Assembly (NCBI GenBank): GCA_024653985.1
Contig: JANLIS010000127.1
Location: 1-6,066 of the forward strand
Direction: 5' to 3'
DNA: 6,066 nucleotides
Source: Candidatus Roizmanbacteria bacterium
Lineage (GTDB): Bacteria; Patescibacteriota; Microgenomatia; UBA1406; GWC2-37-13
The notes under the pieces were generated by a model. That model saw nothing but the letters and a program-made list of their open reading frames with translations. It did not search any database and was not told the origin of the DNA. How positions within the stretch are numbered: position 1 is the first letter of the stretch; each line of letters opens with the position of its first letter. This document shows positions 1 through 5,453 of this stretch, one piece after another. Position numbers and translations under genes: made by a program.

Positions 1-99
1 CTTCGCTTCGGCTCGGGCGTGGCGGAATTCCTCCCCCCAACCCCCTCCTTCCGCCACGCCCTCGCTTGGGCTGGCCTTTTTTTCGGCGGAATTTGAGGC
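1..99. repeat. Left copy of a perfect 99-bp terminal inverted repeat
   Basis: Read base by base, this block is the exact reverse complement of 5968-6066. It is GC-rich (about 70% by hand count in the first 60 bases) against a roughly one-third GC gene body. It starts with a tandem CTTCG pair, contains a 13-bp inverted repeat (15-27 with 49-61) around a pyrimidine-rich loop, and has a T7 tract at 77-83. The match stops at base 100 (C here, T in the reverse complement of the right end) but weaker similarity continues to about 127. It could be the terminus of a mobile or linear element. It could equally be one copy of a dispersed genomic repeat at which an assembly ended. No transposase or integrase lies inside the window to favour the first reading. 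Confidence 0.95.
15..61. repeat. 13-bp hairpin inside the left terminal repeat, with pyrimidine mirror-repeat loop
   Basis: The arm at 15-27 (GGGCGTGGCGGAA) is the exact reverse complement of 49-61. The 21-nt loop (28-48) is almost pure pyrimidine: six C, then AA, then five C, each flanked by TCC/CCT, so it is nearly mirror-symmetric around AA at 39-40. The complementary strand carries G runs suited to a two-tier G-quadruplex. The same structure is repeated in the right end. A T7 tract lies 15 nt beyond the stem (77-83), too far for a standard intrinsic terminator. Its role is unknown; replication, transposition or insulation are all possible. Confidence 0.75.
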
Positions 100-127
100 C
101 GTATTTCGCAAAGCGAAATGCGCCGCC
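97..127. repeat. Left variable hairpin next to the terminal repeat
   Basis: A strong stem-loop is formed by 100-109 and 113-122 with an AAA loop; the core ATTTCGC/GCGAAAT is perfect and the outer part includes one T-G wobble at 102/120. GG at 97-98 can continue the stem with CC at 123-124 across a bulged C99. The hairpin sits between the exactly conserved 99-bp repeat and an 8-base block GCGCCGCC (120-127) that is also found, inverted, at 5942-5949. The intervening sequence is not conserved between the two ends, yet both can fold. Confidence 0.7.
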
Positions 128-136
128 AAAGAGGAT

Positions 137-172
137 GTTGCCCTTGCCCCAACCCACCCGTGCGCGGGCAAC
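137..172. repeat. GC-rich inverted repeat upstream of the controller gene
   Basis: GTTGCCC (137-143) is the perfect reverse complement of GGGCAAC (166-172), with a 22-nt C-rich loop. An alternative pairing is CCTTG (142-146) with CAAGG (175-179). The segment 128-187 is about as GC-rich as the terminal repeat but has no counterpart at the right end. Composition drops abruptly to AT-rich after about 187. It may be the inner part of a longer repeat on the left side, or an untranslated structured element. No open reading frame or known RNA family was recognised here. Confidence 0.45.
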
Positions 173-223
173 GACAAGGAACTCCCTTTTATGTTTACGA
201 AACTTAAAATTTTTGATATCATA

Positions 224-277
224 GTAATAGATTACCAAATATACATCGCTATTACTTTAATTATAGTAATATATTAC
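224..277 (+). promoter_or_regulatory. Probable operator region of the controller gene: two GTAAT-N2-ATTAC dyads
   Basis: GTAATAGATTAC (224-235) and GTAATATATTAC (266-277) share 11 of 12 bases. The second is a perfect palindrome; the first has perfect 5-bp arms. Their extended 15-bp copies (221-235, 263-277) also match except for one base. The centres are 42 bp apart, close to four helical turns, as expected for cooperative binding of dimers on one DNA face. A lone half-site ATTAC lies at 251-255. The downstream dyad ends one base before the ATG at 279, so bound protein would cover the transcription start or initiation region. The adjacent XRE gene is the obvious ligand, an inference from position. 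A candidate -10 (TAATAT, 267-272) lies inside the downstream dyad, and no good -35 was found. Confidence 0.65.
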
Positions 278-278
278 A

Positions 279-491
279 ATGAAGTCAAACAACAAATCAA
301 CAATTGCCGAGAATATAAAAAAATACCGCAATAAAATAGGTGTTTCGCAGGACAGATTGTCAAAATTGGCGGATATTACCTATAACACCATTATTAAAAT
401 TGAATCCGGTGCAAATAAAAACCCGACGATAGAAACTTTGTCTAAAATTGCCAAGGCGCTTAGTGTCGGCGTTGATGATTTAATTAAGTAA
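279..491 (+). CDS. Small XRE-family HTH regulator, probable controller (C) protein of the R-M operon
   Basis: This 70-residue protein is almost entirely one Cro/CI-type helix-turn-helix domain. Residues ~10-20 form helix 1, SQDRLSKLA (23-31) the second helix, and TYNTIIKIESG (34-44) the recognition helix. The ending LSKIAKALSVGVDDLIK-type C-terminus (about 54-70) is typical of the family. C proteins of R-M systems have this size and architecture; they bind as dimers to operators upstream of their own gene and time restriction after methylation. The gene begins one base after a perfect palindrome and has no Shine-Dalgarno sequence. In the same frame a stop occurs at 267-269, so ATG 279 is the only credible start and the transcript may be leaderless. 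It ends 4 nt before mod, implying one operon. DNA binding is well supported; the specific controller role is inferred from position. Confidence 0.85.
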   Translation: MKSNNKSTIAENIKKYRNKIGVSQDRLSKLADITYNTIIKIESGANKNPTIETLSKIAKALSVGVDDLIK

Positions 492-495
492 AACT

Positions 496-2253
496 ATGGC
501 AAAAGATTTTTCCAAATTATCAAAAGAAGAATTGCTTAAACTTGTTGAAAAACAAGAAGCCGAATTGGACGCTAAAAAATACGGCCTTGTTTGGGATAGG
601 GAAAGAGAACCCGAGCAGGTGGTTTTGGATTGCGAAAACAATTTGCCGATTTTAAAAAGAATTGCCAAAAAAGAAATCCGAACCGATGAAAGCGATGATA
701 ATATTTTCATTGAGGGCGACAATTACCACTCTTTAACTGTTTTGAATTATACCCACAAAGGAAAAATAGATTTTATTTATATTGATCCGCCATATAATAC
801 AGGCAAAAAAGACGAGTGGAAATATAACGACAAATTTATTGACGAAAACGACTCGTATAGACACGCAAAATGGCTCAATATGATGGAAAAGAGATTAGAG
901 CTTTCCAAACATCTTTTGAAAGAAGACGGTGTTATTTTTATTTCAATCGGCGAGCAAGAAGTGGCAAATCTAAACCTATTGTGTGGCAAAGTTTTTAGAC
1001 ACGAAAATTTTCTAACAATAATCGCGAGAATTTCAAAAACCGCCAGCGATAAAGGAAAGCATTTTGCGCCTTCTTGCGACTATATTGTTTGCTACGCAAA
1101 GAATAAAACTAACATTGATACCAGCAATTTCTATGATGAAGTTGATGAGGATCTTTATACCAAGGAAGATAAAGACGGCAGATACAGAGATGATATTGCT
1201 TTATATCAATCCGCCTTAGACACAAGACCAAATCAGAGGTATTTTATTAAATGCCCTGACGGTTCTTTGGTGATTCCGCCCGGAAAGTCAATGCCTAAAG
1301 AAAAAAAAGAGGGAGCTAAAGCAAATCCAATTAAAGGTGATGGGGTTTGGAGATGGGCAATAGATAACGGATTTAAGGATAAAAAACATCTACTCGTTTT
1401 CAAGGAGACAAAAAATTCTCCGCTACTTGATCAAAATGGGAATAAAGCGAGATACAATATTTACACAAAAAGCTATCTTGAAGAAAGAAGAGGCAAGGGC
1501 GTAAAACCAAGAAACTTTTTAGTGGATAAAAAGTTTTTGAATAGACGCGGATCAGATTATTTGAAAACGCTCGGACTTGATTTCCCATATTCAAAACCAA
1601 AGGAATTGATTGATCACTTAATGAAGATTGCTCATATACCGCAAGACGCGATTATTTTAGATTTCTTTGCCGGTTCAGGGACGACTGGCGAAGCAGTTTT
1701 AGATTTAAACAACGAGGAAAAGAGCAAAAGAAGATTTATACTTTGCACAAACAACGAAGGACAAATCGCGGAAGAAGTCTGTTATCCTCGCATTGAAAAA
1801 ATTATCGAGGGATTTATCAAACAAAATAACGGCAAAACAAAAATAGACGGATTAGGCGGAAACCTGCAATATTACAAAACAGATTTAATTCCCGTTGAGA
1901 GGATTGACAATATCAACGATAAACAAAGGCATGAATTGACGGAAAAAGCGGGACAGATGATAGCCATAAAAGAAAATACTTTTGAGGAAGTGGAAATTTG
2001 CGAATGGTATCAAATTTTTGAAAATAAAAACAAAACAAGAAAAACAGCGGTCTATTTTAGGGAAAACACTGACAAATTTGAGGAGCTGGTAAAGAAGGTC
2101 AAAAATACAAAAACAATTTTGTATGTTTTTTCTTATGGCAGAATAGATAAAAAAACTTTCAAGTATCTAGAGAAAAATATCACCATTGAGGATATTCCAG
2201 AGCCAATCCTTGAAATTTATAAGGAAATCAACCAGACGCTTAAAGATAAATAA
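496..2253 (+). CDS. mod: Type III restriction-modification system methyltransferase (Mod), adenine-specific
   Basis: This 585-residue N6-adenine DNA methyltransferase would recognise the target site and supply the specificity of the type III complex, using S-adenosylmethionine. The catalytic motif IV DPPY is at 97-100 (context YIDPPYNTG). The AdoMet-binding motif I DFFAGSGTT is at 389-397, followed by RRFILCTNNE (412-421). DPPY before FxGxG is the beta-class order typical of Mod proteins. Residues ~170-370 lie between the motifs and probably hold the target-recognition region. The N-terminal KYGLVWDRE stretch and the C-terminal LTEKAGQMIAIKENTFEEVE (477-496) resemble other type III Mods. It is somewhat shorter than EcoP15I Mod (about 640). 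No tandem repeat that would mediate phase variation was seen; the longest run is A8 at 1301-1308. It has no clear ribosome site and starts 4 nt after the controller stop, so translation is probably coupled. Confidence 0.95.
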   Translation: MAKDFSKLSKEELLKLVEKQEAELDAKKYGLVWDREREPEQVVLDCENNLPILKRIAKKEIRTDESDDNIFIEGDNYHSLTVLNYTHKGKIDFIYIDPPYNTGKKDEWKYNDKFIDENDSYRHAKWLNMMEKRLELSKHLLKEDGVIFISIGEQEVANLNLLCGKVFRHENFLTIIARISKTASDKGKHFAPSCDYIVCYAKNKTNIDTSNFYDEVDEDLYTKEDKDGRYRDDIALYQSALDTRPNQRYFIKCPDGSLVIPPGKSMPKEKKEGAKANPIKGDGVWRWAIDNGFKDKKHLLVFKETKNSPLLDQNGNKARYNIYTKSYLEERRGKGVKPRNFLVDKKFLNRRGSDYLKTLGLDFPYSKPKELIDHLMKIAHIPQDAIILDFFAGSGTTGEAVLDLNNEEKSKRRFILCTNNEGQIAEEVCYPRIEKIIEGFIKQNNGKTKIDGLGGNLQYYKTDLIPVERIDNINDKQRHELTEKAGQMIAIKENTFEEVEICEWYQIFENKNKTRKTAVYFRENTDKFEELVKKVKNTKTILYVFSYGRIDKKTFKYLEKNITIEDIPEPILEIYKEINQTLKDK

Positions 2254-2255
2254 TT

Positions 2256-4592
2256 ATGATAGAACTAAAAGATTTTCAAAAAATAGCGGTAGACCAATTA
2301 AGCAATACCTTTTTGGAATTGTGGAAAACCGGAAAATATAGAATTCCGCTAATTTTTAAAGCGCCAACGGGCGCAGGAAAAACTATTGTGATGGCGGAGT
2401 TTTTGCGTTGTCTTGATGATAATTACCAATTTCACGAAGATAAGGCTTATGTTTGGGTTTCCTTTGGCGGTGATGAGTCATACAACCAGTCAAAAAACAA
2501 ATTATATCATTACTTCAACGAAGGTACTGATATGAATTTGAAAGATATTAATAATTTGAGCGAGGGCAAACTTTATAAAAACAATATTTTCTTTATCAAT
2601 TGGTCAAAAATAAAAGGAACAGACAAAGAATCAAAGAAATTAAGAAAAAGCGGTGGCGTGGGTTATGGTGGCGACGCAGTTTTTGATGATTTTATAAAGA
2701 AAACAAGAAATGAAAGGGATATTATTTTAATAATTGACGAAGCTCACACTGAAACCGACACTCATCTTGCCAATGAAGTAGTTGACCTTATTGATCCGAG
2801 AATAATTTTAAAAATCACTGCAACGCCAAAAGATTTGCCAAACATTAGCGATGTTTCGCAGAAAAAAGCTGGATTTGTGGAAGCACTTGAAAGCGATGTT
2901 ATTGCAAGTGGATTAATTAAGGAAAAAATTATTATACAAACCGAAGAAGACATTAAAAAACTTGAAGACAAAAAATTATCCGAAGATGAAATAATGCTTG
3001 AACTCGCTTTTGATAAAAGACTTGAGTTAAAAAAGCATTACCAGAAATTAGGATTAGATATCAACCCGCTCGTCTTAATTCAGTTGCCAAGCGATTTTAA
3101 GGAGAAAGAAGAAGTGCAAGCGAACTTAAAGGATTTAGTTTTGGCTTATCTAAAACAAAAAGGAGTGAAAGAAAATGAAATCGCGATCTGGCTTTCCAAT
3201 GAGAAGAAAAACCTTGAACGCATAGAAGAAAATGATAACAAGATTAATTTTATGATCTTCAAAGTCGCTCCTGCGACAGGTTGGGATTGTCCAAGAGCAG
3301 ATATTCTTGTGATGTTCAGAGAAATTACCAGCCCCACTTTTCATACTCAAATTATTGGCAGAATTAAAAGAATGCCCGAAGCTCATCATTACAAACTTGA
3401 AGAATTGAACAAGGCCTATATTTATACAAACTACAACAAAAGCCACATTAGAGATGTTAAAGAAGCTGAAACGCCAAATAAACCACCGATTTATTACACC
3501 AAACTCAAAAAAGGTGTTGATAGAATAATATTAGAAACTACTTATCATCAAAGGACGGATTTTAATACCTTAACCCCGCCCCCGCTTTGGCAAAAATTTT
3601 TCTTGCAAACTTTGGACGAGGAATTTGGGACAAAAATACAATTTGTTACGGAAAATCTGAAAATGATAAAAAAGCATTTTGATTTTTCATCAACAGATGT
3701 AAATAATCAGATTGTGGTTGATGCTGAAATTGAAAGCTTTGATAATTTTGTCAATGAAATAAAGGAAAAGGGCAAAAACTTGGATTATCATTTTTCGCAG
3801 TTAGATGTTGAAAGACTTTATAATCTGCTTTGTTTTGAAGAATTGAAAAAACAAAGCGACGACGAGGCAAAATATAACCCCTCAAGATCATGGGGACAAT
3901 TAAAATCCGCGCTTAATGTTTGGTTCAATACGAGATTTGGTTTTGATATGACGATTTATTATCCTGTAATTGTTAATGAACTATTAAAAAATTCAAGCGT
4001 TTTAAAAATCTCCATAAGTAAGGCATTAAAAGATTTTAGGCAAAAATATGAAATAGAAATAAGAGAAAAAGAAGAAAAAGATATTTTTGACCTAGAATTG
4101 CCGGAACAAGAAACAAGTTTTACTGAAGATTTTGAAAAAATTGACGGCATAAACAAAAATGTTTACGAAGAATTTTATAATAGAGAACAATATCTCGGAA
4201 AAGAGAACGAGGAGAAATTTATAAAATTTTTAGAATCACAGAAAAATATTGTTTGGTGGCACAAACAAGATGACAGCGGGAGAAATGTTTTTGCTATTGA
4301 ATATTTTGACACGCAGGAAAAGAAAAATAGACTTTTCTATCCCGATTTTATCGTCAAAATAAAAGACAAAATCTATTTATTAGATCCAAAAAATGATATT
4401 ACAGCAAAAAGCCAAGAAACAGCAGATAAAAATAAAGCACTTCAAAAGTGGATCAAAAAAAGTCAATCAAAATATAGTTTTGAAATTATTGGTGGAATAG
4501 TGATTGAAAAATATCCAAGCTGGAATATAAACAGGAAAGAAAGCTATGTTTATGAAAATTATAAAGATTGGGAAACTTTAAATTTGAAATAG
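2256..4592 (+). CDS. res: Type III restriction endonuclease subunit (Res), SF2 helicase plus PD-(D/E)xK nuclease
   Basis: This 778-residue protein is the restriction subunit, which uses ATP to communicate along DNA and cuts unmodified DNA when complexed with Mod. Superfamily 2 motifs are visible in order: Walker A APTGAGKT (36-43), DEAH (161-164), TAT (188-190), APATGWDCPRADIL (338-351, motif V) and QIIGRIKRMPE (365-375, motif VI). The C-terminal nuclease is marked by YPDFIV (PD at 696-697) and LLDPK (D710, K712), giving PD-X12-DxK. It is shorter than EcoP15I Res (about 970) but has all helicase and nuclease elements and no frameshift. The third acidic residue is Asp rather than the more usual Glu. 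It starts 2 nt after mod, an operon arrangement that ties both subunits together. A terminator-like hairpin follows 6 nt after the stop. It looks intact and functional. Confidence 0.94.
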   Translation: MIELKDFQKIAVDQLSNTFLELWKTGKYRIPLIFKAPTGAGKTIVMAEFLRCLDDNYQFHEDKAYVWVSFGGDESYNQSKNKLYHYFNEGTDMNLKDINNLSEGKLYKNNIFFINWSKIKGTDKESKKLRKSGGVGYGGDAVFDDFIKKTRNERDIILIIDEAHTETDTHLANEVVDLIDPRIILKITATPKDLPNISDVSQKKAGFVEALESDVIASGLIKEKIIIQTEEDIKKLEDKKLSEDEIMLELAFDKRLELKKHYQKLGLDINPLVLIQLPSDFKEKEEVQANLKDLVLAYLKQKGVKENEIAIWLSNEKKNLERIEENDNKINFMIFKVAPATGWDCPRADILVMFREITSPTFHTQIIGRIKRMPEAHHYKLEELNKAYIYTNYNKSHIRDVKEAETPNKPPIYYTKLKKGVDRIILETTYHQRTDFNTLTPPPLWQKFFLQTLDEEFGTKIQFVTENLKMIKKHFDFSSTDVNNQIVVDAEIESFDNFVNEIKEKGKNLDYHFSQLDVERLYNLLCFEELKKQSDDEAKYNPSRSWGQLKSALNVWFNTRFGFDMTIYYPVIVNELLKNSSVLKISISKALKDFRQKYEIEIREKEEKDIFDLELPEQETSFTEDFEKIDGINKNVYEEFYNREQYLGKENEEKFIKFLESQKNIVWWHKQDDSGRNVFAIEYFDTQEKKNRLFYPDFIVKIKDKIYLLDPKNDITAKSQETADKNKALQKWIKKSQSKYSFEIIGGIVIEKYPSWNINRKESYVYENYKDWETLNLK

Positions 4593-4598
4593 AAAAAT

Positions 4599-4628
4599 AA
4601 AGAGGGCTAGTGTTTGCTATCCCTCTTT
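4599..4628. terminator. Shared bidirectional intrinsic terminator between res and the GIY-YIG gene
   Basis: AAAGAGGG (4599-4606) pairs perfectly with CCCTCTTT (4621-4628). After a single C/T mismatch, TAG (4608-4610) pairs with CTA (4617-4619), leaving a TGTTTG loop. On the minus strand the stem is followed by TTTATTTTTC, a good U-rich tail for the GIY-YIG transcript. On the plus strand only the terminal TTT of the stem serves, so termination after res may be weaker. Placement between two convergent genes fits a bidirectional terminator. Confidence 0.85.
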
Positions 4629-4650
4629 ACCGCAGTAAAATCAAACCAGC

Positions 4651-4971
4651 CTACCAGCCGTAAGATTTTCCTTGTGTGTTGTATTTCGGTTTTAGTCTCT
4701 CAATCTCGGAAGCTTCAAAATCCTCAGCTTCTTTTGAAGTGGAGCAGACACAATAACCAAAATGGCTAACATCTGGCCATTTATCCTCGCTCAAATGTTG
4801 TAGGAGGCGACCTCTAACCCCAGTATCGCTCGTTGCTTTTCCAACATACAAGACCGAAAGGTTCCCGTTTGTGAGGGGATAACCGCAATAATAAACTCCG
4901 ATTGCGGTTGAATCCCATTCACTTATCACCTTTTCATTGTACTGATAATGGCCTTTGTAAGGTTGAATCAT
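4651..4971 (-). CDS. Small stand-alone GIY-YIG nuclease-domain protein
   Basis: This 106-residue protein consists of essentially one GIY-YIG domain. GVY (25-27) and YVG (42-44) are the two signature strands. R53 or R55 in GVRGRLLQHL is the expected catalytic arginine, with H59 nearby. E86 in FEASEIERLKPKYN is the expected metal-binding glutamate, 12 residues before N98 as in UvrC-like domains. All catalytic positions seem present, so nuclease activity is plausible, but no DNA-recognition domain is attached and the target is unknown. It does not resemble the YhbQ/UPF0213 group closely. It is transcribed against res from its own promoter region, ending at the shared terminator. A weak AAGAG ribosome site lies 8 nt upstream of the ATG. 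Its GC content by hand count is about 44%, clearly above its neighbours, which suggests a separate origin. It could be a defence nuclease, a homing-type remnant or a repair protein. Confidence 0.85.
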   Translation of the reverse strand: MIQPYKGHYQYNEKVISEWDSTAIGVYYCGYPLTNGNLSVLYVGKATSDTGVRGRLLQHLSEDKWPDVSHFGYCVCSTSKEAEDFEASEIERLKPKYNTQGKSYGW

Positions 4972-5076
4972 GTGATTTTCTCTTAAAGGTTAATTATTTA
5001 GTGCAAAATTTCTTTCCGTCGACCCTTACATCGGATTTTCACTTTGCTATTATTAGTTTATCAAATTGAAATATAC

Positions 5077-5105
5077 TTGTCAAATCATTTTGATAGGTGT
5101 ATCAT
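5077..5105 (+). promoter_or_regulatory. Near-consensus sigma70-type promoter of the XRE-ImmA operon, leaderless
   Basis: TTGTCA (5077-5082) and TATCAT (5100-5105) each differ from the consensus hexamers by one base and are spaced by the optimal 17 nt. A start site about 7 nt beyond the -10 falls on or beside the ATG at 5112, so the message should be leaderless. This agrees with the lack of any Shine-Dalgarno sequence before that ATG. Confidence 0.75.
5079..5095. promoter_or_regulatory. Probable operator within the XRE-ImmA promoter
   Basis: Between and over the promoter elements lies the dyad TCAAA-N4-TTTGA (5080-5093). It extends to 7-bp arms with one mismatch (TGTCAAA at 5078-5084, TTTGATA at 5089-5095). 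A further related half-site TATCAAA is at 5059-5065, just upstream of the -35. A dyad over the -35 and spacer is the usual place for autorepression by an XRE protein; the downstream regulator is the presumed ligand. The sequence differs from the GTAAT/ATTAC operators at the other end, suggesting two independent regulatory circuits. Confidence 0.6.
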
Positions 5106-5111
5106 AACAAT

Positions 5112-5453
5112 ATGAAAACATCAGAGGATAAAAACAAGTTCATAGGCCAAAAAATAAAAGAGGCTAGAGAAGCTGCTGAAAAATCTCAAAAAGAGCTAGC
5201 GGATGCTCTTGGTTTTGAGTCGGCTACGGCTATTTCATTGATTGAGGCAGGCGAAAGAAAATCAAAAATTGAAGATTTAGAAAAAATGGCTGAATTTTTA
5301 CATAGAGATATAAAATTTTTTCTTGGGATAGAAGAAAAGGCTGATATTCGTTTCGCACTTCGGGCTGATAAAGATTTATCAAAAAAAGATCAAGACGAAA
5401 TTTTAAGGTTTATTAATTTTGTAAAAAAGGAAAAAGATGGAAGATCAAAATAA
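5112..5453 (+). CDS. XRE-family HTH repressor paired with an ImmA-type protease
   Basis: The protein is 113 residues from ATG 5112. An in-frame GTG at 5097 would add five residues but lies within the promoter (upstream of the -10), so the ATG is preferred. Residues ~11-71 form a Cro/CI-type helix-turn-helix, with KSQKELADALGF (25-36, second helix) and ATAISLIEAGERK (38-50, recognition helix). A C-terminal tail (75-113) with FALRADKDLSKKDQDEILRF is characteristic of XRE regulators that sit directly before ImmA/IrrE-type genes. The tail is likely the dimerisation and protease-recognition part (inference). The 3' end overlaps the next gene by 17 nt, implying coupled translation. It probably represses its own promoter and is released when the partner protease cleaves it, as known for ICEBs1 ImmR/ImmA. 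What else it controls is not shown by the sequence. Confidence 0.88.
   Translation: MKTSEDKNKFIGQKIKEAREAAEKSQKELADALGFESATAISLIEAGERKSKIEDLEKMAEFLHRDIKFFLGIEEKADIRFALRADKDLSKKDQDEILRFINFVKKEKDGRSK
5426..5431 (+). promoter_or_regulatory. Shine-Dalgarno site of the metallopeptidase gene, inside the XRE coding region
   Basis: AAAGGA lies 5 nt before ATG 5437, within the last codons of the upstream gene. It is the clearest Shine-Dalgarno sequence in the window and fixes the start. Its presence on the internal gene, together with its absence on the first gene of each operon, suggests leaderless initiation for first genes and SD-dependent initiation here. Confidence 0.6.

Larger units (their letters stand above)
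4972..5111. promoter_or_regulatory. Divergent intergenic region between the GIY-YIG gene and the XRE-ImmA operon
   Basis: This 140-bp region separates two divergently transcribed starts and must hold both promoters. The rightward promoter is clear and described separately. For the leftward gene no convincing -35/-10 pair was found, although AT-rich stretches such as TAAATAATTAA on the minus strand (around 4989-5000) could supply a -10. A patch at about 5013-5035 is more GC-rich and has no recognised role. Confidence 0.5.

Noticed and set aside
1..99. Terminal repeat plus T7 tract as an intrinsic terminator
   Set aside because: The 13-bp stem ends at 61 and the T run begins at 77, so the tract does not directly follow the stem; no second strong hairpin abuts it.
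480..722. 80-aa open frame on the minus strand opposite the start of mod
   Set aside because: It lies antisense to the strongly supported Mod gene, is rich in Ser/Leu/Phe as antisense frames of Lys/Glu-rich genes are, and has no recognisable domain.
1301..1308. A8 run in mod as a possible phase-variation switch
   Set aside because: Eight A's encoding Glu-Lys-Lys are ordinary in low-GC DNA, and phase-variable type III mod genes normally carry longer tandem repeats. The frame is intact.
3146..3446. Two overlapping minus-strand open frames inside res (3146-3337 and 3150-3446)
   Set aside because: Both are shadows of the helicase motif V/VI region of Res, without domain, ribosome site or promoter.
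777..4156. Other minus-strand open frames opposite mod and res (777-989, 1400-1600, 2762-2971, 3959-4156)
   Set aside because: All are antisense to coding sequence with clear protein motifs and show low-complexity composition; none has independent support.
5097..5111. GTG start five codons upstream of the XRE ATG
   Set aside because: It would place the start codon inside the promoter spacer, upstream of the TATCAT -10 element. The ATG at 5112 matches the predicted transcription start and normal family length.
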